NCBI GenBank assembly: GCA_035363115.1
Contig: DAOSEM010000004.1
Span: forward strand, 186,001 to 250,000
Direction: 5' to 3'
Source of the DNA: Syntrophales bacterium
Lineage (GTDB): Bacteria > Desulfobacterota > Syntrophia > Syntrophales > PHBD01
Length of the DNA: 64,000 bases
Both the position numbers and the translations under genes were made by a program. The notes below the pieces were generated by a model that worked only from the letters and a program-made list of their open reading frames with translations, did no database searches and had not been told where the DNA came from. This document shows positions 33,131-42,511 of the stretch, in pieces (position 1 is the first letter of the stretch; every line of letters begins with the position of its first letter).

Positions 33131-35929
33131 TTATGCGAACGGACGTCCGAGCTCGGCCCGGATGGCCATTCCGATCTTTTCCATCAGGTAGGGCTTCCTG
33201 ACGTAGATGCCCGCTCCCAGCCGCTGGGCCTCCTTCACCCGGTCCGTCTCCGAAAATCCGCTGACCAGGATCGCTTTCTGCCCCGGATGGAGCTCCAGGA
33301 TCCTCCGGTAGGTTTCCAGGCCGTCGATCCCCGGATCCATGATCATATCCAGAACCAGGATGTCCGCCCTGTTTCCCCGGAGGTATTCCACCGCCTCTTC
33401 CCCGCTGGAGACGGTATGAACCTGATATCCGATCCGCTTCAGCAATCCGGAGGCAACCTCGCGCTGCTCCGCAATGTCGTCGACCACCAGAACCGATTCC
33501 CCGCTCCCCATGTATTGCTCCAGTGGCACCTCCTGCCGGGGGGTGGTCAGCTCCTCCCTGGTGACAGGGAAGTAAAGCGTGAAGACGGTTCCCTCGCCGA
33601 TCCTTGTCTGTACGTCGATGTATCCGTTCTGATCTTTCACGGTTCCCCAGACGATCGCCAGCCCCAGTCCCGTTCCGCTCCTGCCCATCGTCTTCTTGGT
33701 GTAAAAAGGCTCGAATATCCTCGCCATGTCCTCGGCCGGGATGCCCATCCCCGTGTCGGATACCGTCAGGATCGCATAGTCTCCCTCACGGATCTCGTCG
33801 TAGCCCCGGACGGGCTTGTCGAGATAGCGGTTTTCCGTCCGGATCGTGACCTCTCCCTGGCCGTCGATCGATTCCGCCGCATTCGACACCAGGTTCATGA
33901 GCGTCTTTTCAAGGTGGACGAGTGAGCCCCGGATGTTCAACAGCCCCTCCCGGCACTGCGTCCTGAAGTTCACGCGGGGATGGAACTCCCTGATCTTTTC
34001 GAAGACGGCGGTTTTCAGGAAGCCGGAGACCAGGTCGTTCAGATTCATCACATCGGACGAAGAGACTCCCCGCCTGGCCAGGGTGAGGAGGTCCTGGATG
34101 ATGGCTGCCGCTTTCTCCGTGGACTGCAGGATTCTCTCCACGTGGCCTCTGGCCTTCTGGCCTTCGGGAATCTCCAGCAGCAGCAGTTCCGAATAACCGG
34201 AAAGGGCTCCCAGGACGTTGTTCAGATCGTGGGCTACCCCGCCGGCCAGCCTGCCGAGGGCCTCCATCTTCTGGGCACTGTTCAGCCGGGCCTGAAGGGC
34301 CTCCCTTTCCGCCTCGGCGGCTTTCCGGTCCGTAATGTCGTAGATCGTAAAGATCGTGGCCGGCTTCCCGTCGTATTCGATGACCGCCGCCCCGGCTTCC
34401 GCCCAGCGGATGCCGCCGTTCTTGGTCAGGACGGAAAATTCATAGCGCTCGGGCACCGGTTTCCCCTCCAGTCGCGCCATGGCCCGCCGTCGGATCAGCT
34501 CCTTCGATTCCGGGGTCACAAAATCGAGCATGGGCCTGGAGAGGTATTCCTCTTCGCTGAATCCCGACATCTTTCGGGTCATGGGGTTGACGTAGATGAA
34601 TCGCTCTCCGTCGATGATGGCAATGCCGACGTTTGACGCCTCGGTCATTTTCCTGAATTTTTCCTCGCTGTTGCGCAGCGCGTCCTCGACGCGCTTGCGC
34701 TCGGTGACGTTCAGGAGGATCCCGTCAAAAACCAGGCGATCCTCGTGGCGTGTCGGTGTGGACAGGCCCTGGAACCACAGGATCTCGCCGGACGGACGGA
34801 CGTAGCGGCCTTCGAAATCCCATGATTCGCATTTCTCCACAGCTTCTCTGAGAGAGGAGGTGAATCGGTCGCGGTCCTCTTCGTGAATATGAGAAACGAA
34901 ATCCTGGTACATGGATTCGACGTCAGCCGGAATCCCGAACAGCTTCATCATGCGTCCGCTGGCATGGCTTATGCTGTATTCACCGCTGTTCTTCGCATAG
35001 AACTGGTAGACGACGCCCGGCAGGTTCATGGTGATGCCGCGCAGCCGCTCCTCGTTCTCCCGCAGGGTACGCTCCGTTTCCTTGCGTCGGGTGATGTCCT
35101 GAAGCATGAAGATGATGCAGGGTTCGCCTGACAGGTTGAAGGTCCGGGCGGAATACACGCCGCTGCGCACTGCTCCGTCCCTGCGGCGGAACAGGAACTC
35201 CCGGTTCATGACGTCCCGGCCCGCCGACAGCTCCCCGGCCATGAAATCCCGATCGGAAGGATCGACCCAGAAATTCATCTCAAGGGAAGTCCTGCCGACG
35301 GATTCTTCCCGCTTCCAGCCGATCGTTTCTTCAAACACCGCGTTGACATCGATAATCAGCCCGTCCCGCAACCGCGTAATCGTGATGCAGTCCGGCGCCG
35401 TCATGAAAATGGTCGAGAATTTCTCCTCGGATTGGCGGGTACGCTCTTCCTCCTGCCTGCGCCTGCTGATGTCCCGGCACACATTGACAATGCCGAACGG
35501 TTTCCCTTCCTTGTCCAGGAGCACGTCTCCATTCACCTCGAAGGGGATGGTCCGGCCGTCCTTCATGACCAGGTTGTATTCCTTGGGCCCCAGCCTGTTG
35601 TCCATCATGAGAGTGACATTCATCAGCAGTCTTTCGTGCTCTTCGGGAGGCACGAACCGGAGGATGTTCTCGCCCATGAACTCCTCCCGGCTGTAACCGC
35701 TGATTTGAAGGGCATAGTCATTGATGAAGAGAATATTTCCCTCGAGGTCGGTATGGACGATCACGTCCGGGACCGTATCGACCAGCCTTGCATACCGTTC
35801 CTCGCTTGCCTCCAGCTCTCTTTTGGCATGCGCAAGTTCGGTTTCCGCCTCTTCGAGTTCGAGGATGCGCAGGCGCAATGCTTCCATGTCTTTTATAAGC
35901 TGCGCTTTCGTCTTCCTTTCATCTTTCAT
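33131..35929 (-). CDS. Hybrid sensor histidine kinase with multiple PAS domains and receiver
   Basis: 932 aa, no transmembrane segment, so probably cytoplasmic. Order: N-terminal coiled coil (about 5-45), four PAS/PAC units (about 45-165, 170-290, 295-420, 425-550), HisKA with phospho-acceptor His567 in GGVAHDLNN, HATPase_c with DTGMGIP and GTGLGLAIVWG, and a C-terminal receiver (about 805-930) with phospho-acceptor Asp861 in VLDMIMD. The third PAS is of the PAS_3 type. It senses a soluble cue and may pass phosphate to an HPt protein. No response regulator or HPt gene lies next to it, so it is an orphan. The HisKA with VAHDLNN is of the atypical PAS-linked class common in Deltaproteobacteria. 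Confidence 0.92.
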   Translation of the reverse strand: MKDERKTKAQLIKDMEALRLRILELEEAETELAHAKRELEASEERYARLVDTVPDVIVHTDLEGNILFINDYALQISGYSREEFMGENILRFVPPEEHERLLMNVTLMMDNRLGPKEYNLVMKDGRTIPFEVNGDVLLDKEGKPFGIVNVCRDISRRRQEEERTRQSEEKFSTIFMTAPDCITITRLRDGLIIDVNAVFEETIGWKREESVGRTSLEMNFWVDPSDRDFMAGELSAGRDVMNREFLFRRRDGAVRSGVYSARTFNLSGEPCIIFMLQDITRRKETERTLRENEERLRGITMNLPGVVYQFYAKNSGEYSISHASGRMMKLFGIPADVESMYQDFVSHIHEEDRDRFTSSLREAVEKCESWDFEGRYVRPSGEILWFQGLSTPTRHEDRLVFDGILLNVTERKRVEDALRNSEEKFRKMTEASNVGIAIIDGERFIYVNPMTRKMSGFSEEEYLSRPMLDFVTPESKELIRRRAMARLEGKPVPERYEFSVLTKNGGIRWAEAGAAVIEYDGKPATIFTIYDITDRKAAEAEREALQARLNSAQKMEALGRLAGGVAHDLNNVLGALSGYSELLLLEIPEGQKARGHVERILQSTEKAAAIIQDLLTLARRGVSSSDVMNLNDLVSGFLKTAVFEKIREFHPRVNFRTQCREGLLNIRGSLVHLEKTLMNLVSNAAESIDGQGEVTIRTENRYLDKPVRGYDEIREGDYAILTVSDTGMGIPAEDMARIFEPFYTKKTMGRSGTGLGLAIVWGTVKDQNGYIDVQTRIGEGTVFTLYFPVTREELTTPRQEVPLEQYMGSGESVLVVDDIAEQREVASGLLKRIGYQVHTVSSGEEAVEYLRGNRADILVLDMIMDPGIDGLETYRRILELHPGQKAILVSGFSETDRVKEAQRLGAGIYVRKPYLMEKIGMAIRAELGRPFA

Positions 35930-36161
35930 CGTTCATTCCCCGGTGAGGGCTGATGATCGGAAAGATCTTGACGCCCGATCCGTTCGGTGTATTCGCTGAA
36001 CCGTGGAGGGTATCCCGGCACGGGTCGGATGGCCGGGCTTCGGTGACCCCGCTTTTTTCTTGAAAACCAACCTGTTGTATTGTGTGAATGAGAATCCGCA
36101 GGATGTCAAGAAAACAGGCATTCGACCGGATCGGCCAATATTGGGGAGGTGAATTCATCCG

Positions 36162-36380
36162 ATGTGCAGTTGGCCGTTGAGAGGGATGCTGGTCCTGGCG
36201 GGGGCCGCGCTTCTTTGGTTCGGAGTCGCGGGGCTGCGCAGTGGAGTCGTCCGGGTCAAGGGTGGCAGGTGGATCGGGCGACAGGAATCCCCGCTCCAGT
36301 ATTGGCTATTCGTGGGAACCTATTTCATAACCGGTGCCGGCGGGATCCTGTTTGCCGTCTTTGCGGGATTCGTCCGGTGA
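36162..36380 (+). CDS. Small membrane protein
   Basis: 72 aa with two hydrophobic helices (about 8-26 and 48-70) joined by a basic loop (RVKGGRWIGRQESP). The ATG lies 11 bases after GGGGAGGTG. The layout is that of small two-helix inner-membrane proteins. It is 43 bp upstream of the radical SAM gene and may be co-transcribed. No function recognised. Confidence 0.6.
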   Translation: MCSWPLRGMLVLAGAALLWFGVAGLRSGVVRVKGGRWIGRQESPLQYWLFVGTYFITGAGGILFAVFAGFVR

Positions 36381-36423
36381 GAAGGACTGCGACCATGCAA
36401 AATCGTTTCGAGAGGTCACGAAC

Positions 36424-37167
36424 ATGATCATCCGGGAAATCCACGCCAGGTCCGTCCTGTCCAGGTCCCAGGTGTACGACTATGCGGTCAATCCTTACGT
36501 CGGGTGCAGCCACTCCTGCAGGTACTGCTACGCCGCGTTCATGAGGAGGTTTACCGGCCACCGGGAAACGTGGGGGGAGTTTGTCGACGTCAAGATCAAT
36601 GCGCCGGACGTGCTGGCCCGGGAAATCGCCAGGAAACCGGTCGGCCGGGTCTGGGTGAGCGGCGTGTGCGACCCCTATCAGGCCGCTGAGAAGCGGTACG
36701 GGATCACGCGGTTGTGCCTTGCGCTCCTGGTGGAGAAGGGCTGGCCCGTGAACGTCCAGACCAAGTCGCCCCTGGTTCTCAGGGACATGGAGATCCTGGA
36801 GAAGTCAGACGATGCGGAAGTCGGGTTTTCCATTGCCACGGCGGATGAAAGGCTGCGCAGGCTCTTTGAGCCCGGCGCTCCCCCCGTCCGGGAGAGAATT
36901 CACGCCCTGGAGAGCCTTCGGGCAAGGGGAATCCGGACCTATGCCATGATCGCCCCAATTCTGCCCGGCGCCGCGGTTCTGGCCGGCGAGCTGGCGGGAA
37001 AGGTCGACTATGTGCTGCTGGACCGGCTGAACTACCATTATGCGGACCGGCTCTATGCGGAACATAAGATGGAATGGGCAAGGAAGGAGCCGTTTTTCAT
37101 CAGTGAGGGCGGCAGCTTGAGGAAGGGCCTGGAGGATGCGGGCATACCCGTAACCGTTTTGTTCTGA
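36424..37167 (+). CDS. SPL-family radical SAM protein
   Basis: 247 aa from ATG 36424; an upstream extension overlaps the small membrane protein gene. The radical SAM cluster is CSHSCRYC (CX3CX2C, residues about 24-31). NPYVGCSHSCRYCYA together with WVSGVCDPYQAAEK places it in the SplB-like group of small proteins related to spore photoproduct lyase. These are widespread in non-spore-formers and their reactions are mostly unknown. A methionine-derived radical from SAM would be expected. Confidence 0.88.
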   Translation: MIIREIHARSVLSRSQVYDYAVNPYVGCSHSCRYCYAAFMRRFTGHRETWGEFVDVKINAPDVLAREIARKPVGRVWVSGVCDPYQAAEKRYGITRLCLALLVEKGWPVNVQTKSPLVLRDMEILEKSDDAEVGFSIATADERLRRLFEPGAPPVRERIHALESLRARGIRTYAMIAPILPGAAVLAGELAGKVDYVLLDRLNYHYADRLYAEHKMEWARKEPFFISEGGSLRKGLEDAGIPVTVLF

Positions 37168-37234
37168 CGGTCGACCGGCCCGGGAAGGCTCTACGGACTC
37201 CGGGGTGCTCGCCGGACTGTTTTCCCGGTATTCC

Positions 37235-38914
37235 TCAAAACCTGTATTGCAGCTCCAGGGCCAATTTCTGGCTCGTCGTTTCCCGCCCGCGTTCCAGCCC
37301 GTAAGAGGCGGCCAGTGTAACGTCGCCGCCCGTCGTGAGGGTGAAGCCGGCGCCGGCGGTCCAGAAACCCGCCGGTCGGTCGTTACCGTAAACGACAAAG
37401 TCATCGGGCTGCGAGCGGAGTCCGGCTGTGAGGGAGCGATCGTCCAGGGGATGGTGATACGCCCAGCCGACCCGGAGCTGCGGCGTGAAAACCGATTTCT
37501 CCCCCAAAGGGATTTGCTTCGAGACGGCCACGTCCAGGTGACTGCGCAGCGTGCGGGCCTGGACGGAACCGACGCGCAGGTCGAGGCTGCCGGCCCCTGT
37601 TTCACTGAATCCCCTCCGGTACTGGTGCACGTAGTCGACGGCCAGGGAGGGCACGGCGTCCATCATGGCGATCGGCAGCCGGTACCCCAATCGCAGCCGG
37701 GGGTTCACCTCCCAGCTCTCGGGATGCGACTCGGCCTCGCGGGCCAGGTATGAGAAGGAGATGGGCCGGGTCGCGTCGCCTGTCGCGTATCCGCCGCTGA
37801 GACCGGCCTGAACAAAATAGTCTCGTGCCAGCCAGGCCGCGTACATGCCGAGCCGGGTGTAATCCGTCCGCGCTCCGCCTCCCCCGTCCGTCCAGGACTG
37901 GGTGCTGCGGATGAAGCCCAGGGACAGGCCGACGAGAAGGTTTCGCCCGGATCTCCGGTCGACGCCCCCGACGACGCCCCCGGAGACGGCGTTGAATCCC
38001 ATGTCCCCCGCCCGCTGGATTCCTCCGGCCATCTGCATCCATGCCTGCAGGTTTTTCCCGTCATGGTCTCCCGAAGGAAGAAATACGGGTCCGGCGACCT
38101 GCAGGAGTGCACCGGTTTTCGTTCGATCTTCGAGAAAGGCCGCGGAGACACGCTGATCGACGGCGTCGCTGGTCATCCCGCCGGTCCTGAGCGCATCCGC
38201 CGTGAGGCGGTCGTAGCGGCCCGGGCCGATCCGGTCGAGTGCCTCCTGCAATGGGCCGGAGAGGGCCGGAAGGTAGAGCAGGTCCAGGTTGAGATACACC
38301 GTCTCCAGGTCGGACCAGGCCTCCGGGATTCTCGCGTCCAGGTACGTTGCGATCCGGTTGGCGTTGCCGGCGGTCGCCCGCGTCCGGTAGCAGAGAATGC
38401 AGGACTCGACGGCCTGCCGGTTGAAGAAATTGTCCGCCGGGACCCAGGGTGGACCGATCAGCTTGGACTGCTGTTCCCCGCCGGCCCCCCAGCCGGCGAT
38501 GGGCGCTGCGATGCCGGTGTAGATCAGGGTGCCTGCCGGTACGAGCACCATCGTCATGTTGGTCGGGAAGGAGGGAAGCGCGAACAGATCGCGCACCTGG
38601 GCCGGCGTGAGGCCGCGTACCGTCGCCGTCCGCATGACCCACGACCCGACGGGATTCGAGGGATTGACGGGGTCCGCGGGATTGTAGAACCGGATGAAAT
38701 ACTGGGGTACGGTGGTCTGGATGGTGGTGACGTCGGTGCTGTTTTCGAAGGGGGGGATCCCGCCCAGCCTCGCGTTCACGGTTGCCGCCGTCTCCACGGC
38801 GATCAGGGTCCCGAGCGGCTGCACCAGGTTGCGCCAGTCCTCGCTCCACGCAGGGGAGAGCGGGGCGCAGAGGATGGCGGCAAGCAGGCAGAAGAGGAGA
38901 GATGTCTTCTTCAA
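37235..38914 (-). CDS. Autotransporter-type outer-membrane beta-barrel protein
   Basis: 559 aa. The start is TTG 38914, whose codon overlaps the RlpA stop (TTGA); the next in-frame ATG would remove the signal peptide. Signal peptide about 1-24. The N-terminal 290 residues form a helical and loop domain with a CILC pair, of unknown fold. The C-terminal half (about 300-559) has alternating amphipathic strands ending LALELQYRF, the autotransporter barrel with terminal Phe. The passenger is small and no protease motif was seen. Translational coupling to RlpA suggests joint expression. Confidence 0.8.
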   Translation of the reverse strand: MKKTSLLFCLLAAILCAPLSPAWSEDWRNLVQPLGTLIAVETAATVNARLGGIPPFENSTDVTTIQTTVPQYFIRFYNPADPVNPSNPVGSWVMRTATVRGLTPAQVRDLFALPSFPTNMTMVLVPAGTLIYTGIAAPIAGWGAGGEQQSKLIGPPWVPADNFFNRQAVESCILCYRTRATAGNANRIATYLDARIPEAWSDLETVYLNLDLLYLPALSGPLQEALDRIGPGRYDRLTADALRTGGMTSDAVDQRVSAAFLEDRTKTGALLQVAGPVFLPSGDHDGKNLQAWMQMAGGIQRAGDMGFNAVSGGVVGGVDRRSGRNLLVGLSLGFIRSTQSWTDGGGGARTDYTRLGMYAAWLARDYFVQAGLSGGYATGDATRPISFSYLAREAESHPESWEVNPRLRLGYRLPIAMMDAVPSLAVDYVHQYRRGFSETGAGSLDLRVGSVQARTLRSHLDVAVSKQIPLGEKSVFTPQLRVGWAYHHPLDDRSLTAGLRSQPDDFVVYGNDRPAGFWTAGAGFTLTTGGDVTLAASYGLERGRETTSQKLALELQYRF

Positions 38915-39372
38915 AGCTCCCTGTCACCCAGGGGGGTGATCCGTACCGTTGCCACTCCCCGCCGGATGATGCCGAGATCGCGGGCCGCCGCGCGGGACAG
39001 GTCGATGATCTCGAAATTCCGCTTTCTGCAGCGGTCGTTGACCGTCACGACGACCGAGCGGTTGTTGGCCAGGTTCTTCACTCTGACCTTCGTTCCGTGC
39101 GAGATCGTCGGATGGGCCGCGGTCATTTTCCGCTGGTCGAAGATTGCGCCCGAACTGGTCCTCCTGCCATGGTAACGGTCGGCATAATAGGTTGCCTTGC
39201 CCAGCTTTCCTTCCGCTTTCTTCACCGTGGATGAAACTTCTTTTGTCCCGGCCGGGGATCCCGGCGCGTTCTCTTCCTCCGCCAGAGCGGGCAGGGCCGT
39301 GACAAGAAGGGCCAGCAGGAGGCAGGCAAGGGTCATAAACAGAAATGTATGCTTGGGATTTTCAGGTCTCAT
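38911..39372 (-). CDS. rlpA: RlpA-like protein (septal lytic transglycosylase family)
   Basis: 153 aa. Signal peptide about 1-31, a polar linker, then the double-psi beta-barrel domain: GKATYYADRYHGRRTSSGAIFDQRKMTAAHPTISHGTKVRVKNLANNRSVVVTVNDR, ending in IDLSRAAARDLGI. RlpA cleaves peptidoglycan strands lacking stem peptides during division. The SPOR domain found in many homologues is missing, giving a short form. The typical GxA(S)xY start and the active-site Asp (NDR) are kept. Confidence 0.9.
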   Translation of the reverse strand: MRPENPKHTFLFMTLACLLLALLVTALPALAEEENAPGSPAGTKEVSSTVKKAEGKLGKATYYADRYHGRRTSSGAIFDQRKMTAAHPTISHGTKVRVKNLANNRSVVVTVNDRCRKRNFEIIDLSRAAARDLGIIRRGVATVRITPLGDREL

Positions 39373-39644
39373 GGGGATCTCTCTTTCGTGATATTTTTCC
39401 GGGGTATTTGAGCGGGAAGATTGTCAACGTGAGGGGACCCCTTTACCCCGGACACACCGGCGAAGTCAAGTTTTTTAGCCTTTCTTAAGGAAATACGAGT
39501 GGTTGGTTTAATTATGGGCCGAACATTTCCTGCCTTGCAATTCAAGACGAAGTATCCCACATTACAATTCGGCCATTGGTTGTATCACCGGCAAAACCGG
39601 GAACGCGGCTGTTTGTCTATTCTATGTTACCGGGAGTGAGTCGA

Positions 39645-40802
39645 ATGGATTCGATCGTTCCGTCGGACATCCGGTACCTGTTCCAGGAGCATGGCACGGA
39701 GCAGATTCTTGAGGCGGGGCAGGTCCTGTTTCTTCAGGGGGAGGCCAGCGACGCGGTTTACTACGTCGTGAGCGGAAGCCTGGATGTATATGCGGGATAC
39801 GGCGACGATCCGGTCTTGCTCAATCATGTCGAGCCCGGCCACCTGGTCGGGGAACTGGGCGCCATCACGCAAAGTCCGCGCTCCGCCACTCTGGTCGCCA
39901 CCACCCGGGTGGTCCTGTCCCGAATATCGACGGAGCATTTCCGGGGCCTTCTCGCCAATGCTCTGTCGCTGGTGGAGACCATGCTCTCCAGCGCGCGCGG
40001 GTATGTGATCTCCGCGGACACGGCGAGGATCGACCTGGGGAATACCTTTCAGCAGGTCCAGAAACGCTTGAATGTGCTGGGGGAAGAGAAGAAGCAGCTC
40101 GAGGAGCTGCTGCGGCTGCGCGACGAACTCGAGTCCATGGTGGTTCATGACCTGCGCAATCCGCTGAACACGGTCACCCTGGTCCTGGACCTGCTGGAGC
40201 CCCTGAAGGATCAGGTCAGGGACACCGAACGATTCACGCTCCTCGTCCGCATGGCGAAGACGGCCACGCAGAGCATGACGCACCTGATCTCCATGCTGCT
40301 CGATATCGCCCGGCTGGAGGCCGGCAGACTCGTCCTGGACATCAGTGAATTCGACCTCTCCGTGATGCTCGAAGAGCTGGCCGCCATGCAGCAGATGCAG
40401 GTGATACGCAAACAGATCGAGATCGTCACCCAGTCTCCGCCGGGCATGATGGTGAAGGCCGACCGGAGCATGCTGTGGCGCGTGGTGTTGAATGTCCTCG
40501 ACAATGCGATCAAGTTCGCGCCCAGGATGAGCAGGATCGAAGTCGCGGCTTGTCCCGTGGGGAATCGGAATATACACATCCGCGTCACCGACTCCGGACC
40601 GGGGATACCGCCCGGAGAGCGGGAGCGCATATTCGAGAAGTTCACGCAGGTGAGCGACGCGGAGCATATGTCGCGCGGCGGCACCGGCCTTGGGCTGACC
40701 TTCTGCCGCATGGCGGTGGAGGCGCACGGCGGCTCCATCCGGGCGGACGAAGGGCCGTCCGGCACCGGAAACAGCATCCACATCGAACTTCCGCAGGACT
40801 GA
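39645..40802 (+). CDS. Histidine kinase with N-terminal cyclic-nucleotide-binding domain
   Basis: 385 aa from ATG 39645, following GGGAGTGAG. Residues about 8-120 form a cNMP-binding beta-barrel (VLFLQGEASDAVYYVVSGSLDVY and GHLVGELGAI). A coiled coil (about 130-165) leads to HisKA with His168 (MVVHDLRNPLN) and an HATPase_c with NVLDNAIKFAP, DSGPGIPPGERERIFEKF and GGTGLGLTFCRMAVEAHGG. It is soluble and may respond to a cyclic nucleotide or to redox signals. A class III nucleotide cyclase is encoded at the right end of the window. No response regulator is adjacent. Confidence 0.9.
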   Translation: MDSIVPSDIRYLFQEHGTEQILEAGQVLFLQGEASDAVYYVVSGSLDVYAGYGDDPVLLNHVEPGHLVGELGAITQSPRSATLVATTRVVLSRISTEHFRGLLANALSLVETMLSSARGYVISADTARIDLGNTFQQVQKRLNVLGEEKKQLEELLRLRDELESMVVHDLRNPLNTVTLVLDLLEPLKDQVRDTERFTLLVRMAKTATQSMTHLISMLLDIARLEAGRLVLDISEFDLSVMLEELAAMQQMQVIRKQIEIVTQSPPGMMVKADRSMLWRVVLNVLDNAIKFAPRMSRIEVAACPVGNRNIHIRVTDSGPGIPPGERERIFEKFTQVSDAEHMSRGGTGLGLTFCRMAVEAHGGSIRADEGPSGTGNSIHIELPQD

Positions 40803-40805
40803 GCC

Positions 40806-42041
40806 TCAGGATTCGGGGAGGGGATTCACATCCGCCCGATTGCCCTTCTCATGCCCCGGCGTACCGCCCGATGAGGCCGGACGGATCTTCGGCGGCAATC
40901 CGGCCCCGGTTTCACCGGACGTGTGAAAACCCTTTCCGGCGGGCAGCGTCCCATCGGTTCCATCCGGAAAGGCAACGGGCGGAGCGGACTTGTTGACCGC
41001 GTCGAGCAGCAGGGCGAATCGCAGGTGGCCGATGGCAGGCCGGTAGAGCGGATTCGATCCGGAGGCGTGGTTCGAATGAGGGAAGACGAGGACGTGGACG
41101 GAGTTCCTGCCGTGTCCGCGACGTCTCTGAATGGACGTCCAGTCACCGAAAAAAGCCATGTTCGTCGTGGCATCCAGCGTCATCCAGCCGTCGGAGAAGG
41201 CGGCTTCATTCATCATATGACCGTGGGCGATGACGACCCGGCGATTGGGAATTCCGGAACGATCGAGCAGCACCTTCAGAACGTGAGCCGAGTCGCTGCA
41301 GCAGCCGATCTCGCTCTCCAGGTAGTCCCGGATTCCTTCTGGGACATCGATCCGGAAACCGGTCTTCTCGTTCTGCTCCACGCAGCCCTCCCTGGTGTAG
41401 TGAACGGAGTTTCCAAATCCCCAGAGGGCGGATACGCTGTTCATCAGGAACAGGGCCTCCAGCTTCCGGGGATCTTCGATTCCCCATTGTACACGGAGGG
41501 TTTCCCGGACCTGGTTGAATCGCTTCATGCAGGCACGGTGCAGTTCGTCTTCGTCACGAATCCCGTCCACGGCGAGATTCGATTTGTTGAAAAAACCGGA
41601 ATCCGCCATCGCGGGCACCGCCGTGACCTCGATCTGTTCCAGCAGCGCGGCGTGATGAACGGGGTATTGAAGAAACGCGTATACGGCGAGGTATGCCGGC
41701 ACGAGCAGGGTGAGAACGGCCGTCCGCCCGGCGAGCCCCGGTTTGCGGGCGAAGAAGAGAAAGATCGCCGCGGTGACGGCGAGGCAGCAGCCCATGAGGA
41801 TGGTCAGCAGCAGCAGTTTTTTCTCGCCGATGTTCGAGCTGTTGCCGATCGCCGCCAGGAGATCGATTCCGGTTGCATCCATCAGGAGCCGGCTCAGGGA
41901 GGCCAGCGCCGCCGCGCACAGGAAAACAAGGAACAGCACGCCGGAAAGAAGGGAGAAGAATATGGACGGGGAATTCAGGAGCCGTCTTCTCAGCGGTGTT
42001 CGGCGTGACGATGTGCGTGTCGTTTCCAATGAACGTTTCAC
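40806..42041 (-). CDS. Membrane-anchored transglutaminase-like protein
   Basis: 411 aa with a GTG start at 42041. Three or four hydrophobic segments occupy about 28-50, 75-98 and 105-125. The soluble part holds a papain-like transglutaminase core: the Cys in EIGCCSDSAHVLKVLLDRSGIP (about 240), His in HGHMMNEAAF and Asp in MTLDATTN complete a Cys-His-Asp triad. Such domains in bacteria serve as proteases or peptide cyclases in the envelope. The C-terminal tail (about 350-411) is disordered, rich in Gly and Pro. Function unknown. Confidence 0.7.
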   Translation of the reverse strand: MKRSLETTRTSSRRTPLRRRLLNSPSIFFSLLSGVLFLVFLCAAALASLSRLLMDATGIDLLAAIGNSSNIGEKKLLLLTILMGCCLAVTAAIFLFFARKPGLAGRTAVLTLLVPAYLAVYAFLQYPVHHAALLEQIEVTAVPAMADSGFFNKSNLAVDGIRDEDELHRACMKRFNQVRETLRVQWGIEDPRKLEALFLMNSVSALWGFGNSVHYTREGCVEQNEKTGFRIDVPEGIRDYLESEIGCCSDSAHVLKVLLDRSGIPNRRVVIAHGHMMNEAAFSDGWMTLDATTNMAFFGDWTSIQRRRGHGRNSVHVLVFPHSNHASGSNPLYRPAIGHLRFALLLDAVNKSAPPVAFPDGTDGTLPAGKGFHTSGETGAGLPPKIRPASSGGTPGHEKGNRADVNPLPES

Positions 42042-42511
42042 GGGTCACTTCCCGCGGGGCTCCCCCGCCGTTGGATGTACCTTTCCTGATGGACCGGGCC
42101 GATGATCGCCCTGGGTGTTCCGATCATTCGGAGGGACTCTGGCAAAAAAAGATGAATGAATTCCGTACAGGAAAATGAAAAAGCTGTAACGCGGATCGCA
42201 CCCTGCATGGCAATGCGATCCCATGCAGAAAAACCTTGAGCAGTTGCCTTCCTGACGGCTAAAGATGACAGCGTTGCCTCGTGAATCGGCAGCGGCGGGT
42301 TTCCTCTGCGATGCGCATCCGGAGCCTGTTCCCGTCGCGCATAACAGGAGACCGGGATTGTGCCGGACATGGAACAAGGCAAAATGACCGGAGTCCCCGC
42401 CGGGAAGATCGACACGCTGTTCTTCGACCGACCGGATCGACCGGATGAAGGACAGACGGGGCACAGCGGTTTTTCAAACCCCAATCCTCGAAAAGGAGTT
42501 ACCGGCGATCC
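42042..42511. other. 470-bp divergent intergenic region
   Basis: Lies between the transglutaminase-like gene (start 42041, minus) and the kinase-dehydrogenase fusion (start 42512, plus). Open frames on the minus strand are short, lack ribosome sites and show no family likeness. A tandem repeat CGACCGGAT CGACCGGAT occurs near 42430. It presumably contains two divergent promoters, but no clear -35/-10 pair could be read. Confidence 0.45.

Noticed and set aside
42045..42464. Minus-strand open frame in the divergent region before the kinase fusion.
   Set aside because: No ribosome site and no similarity; composition looks random.
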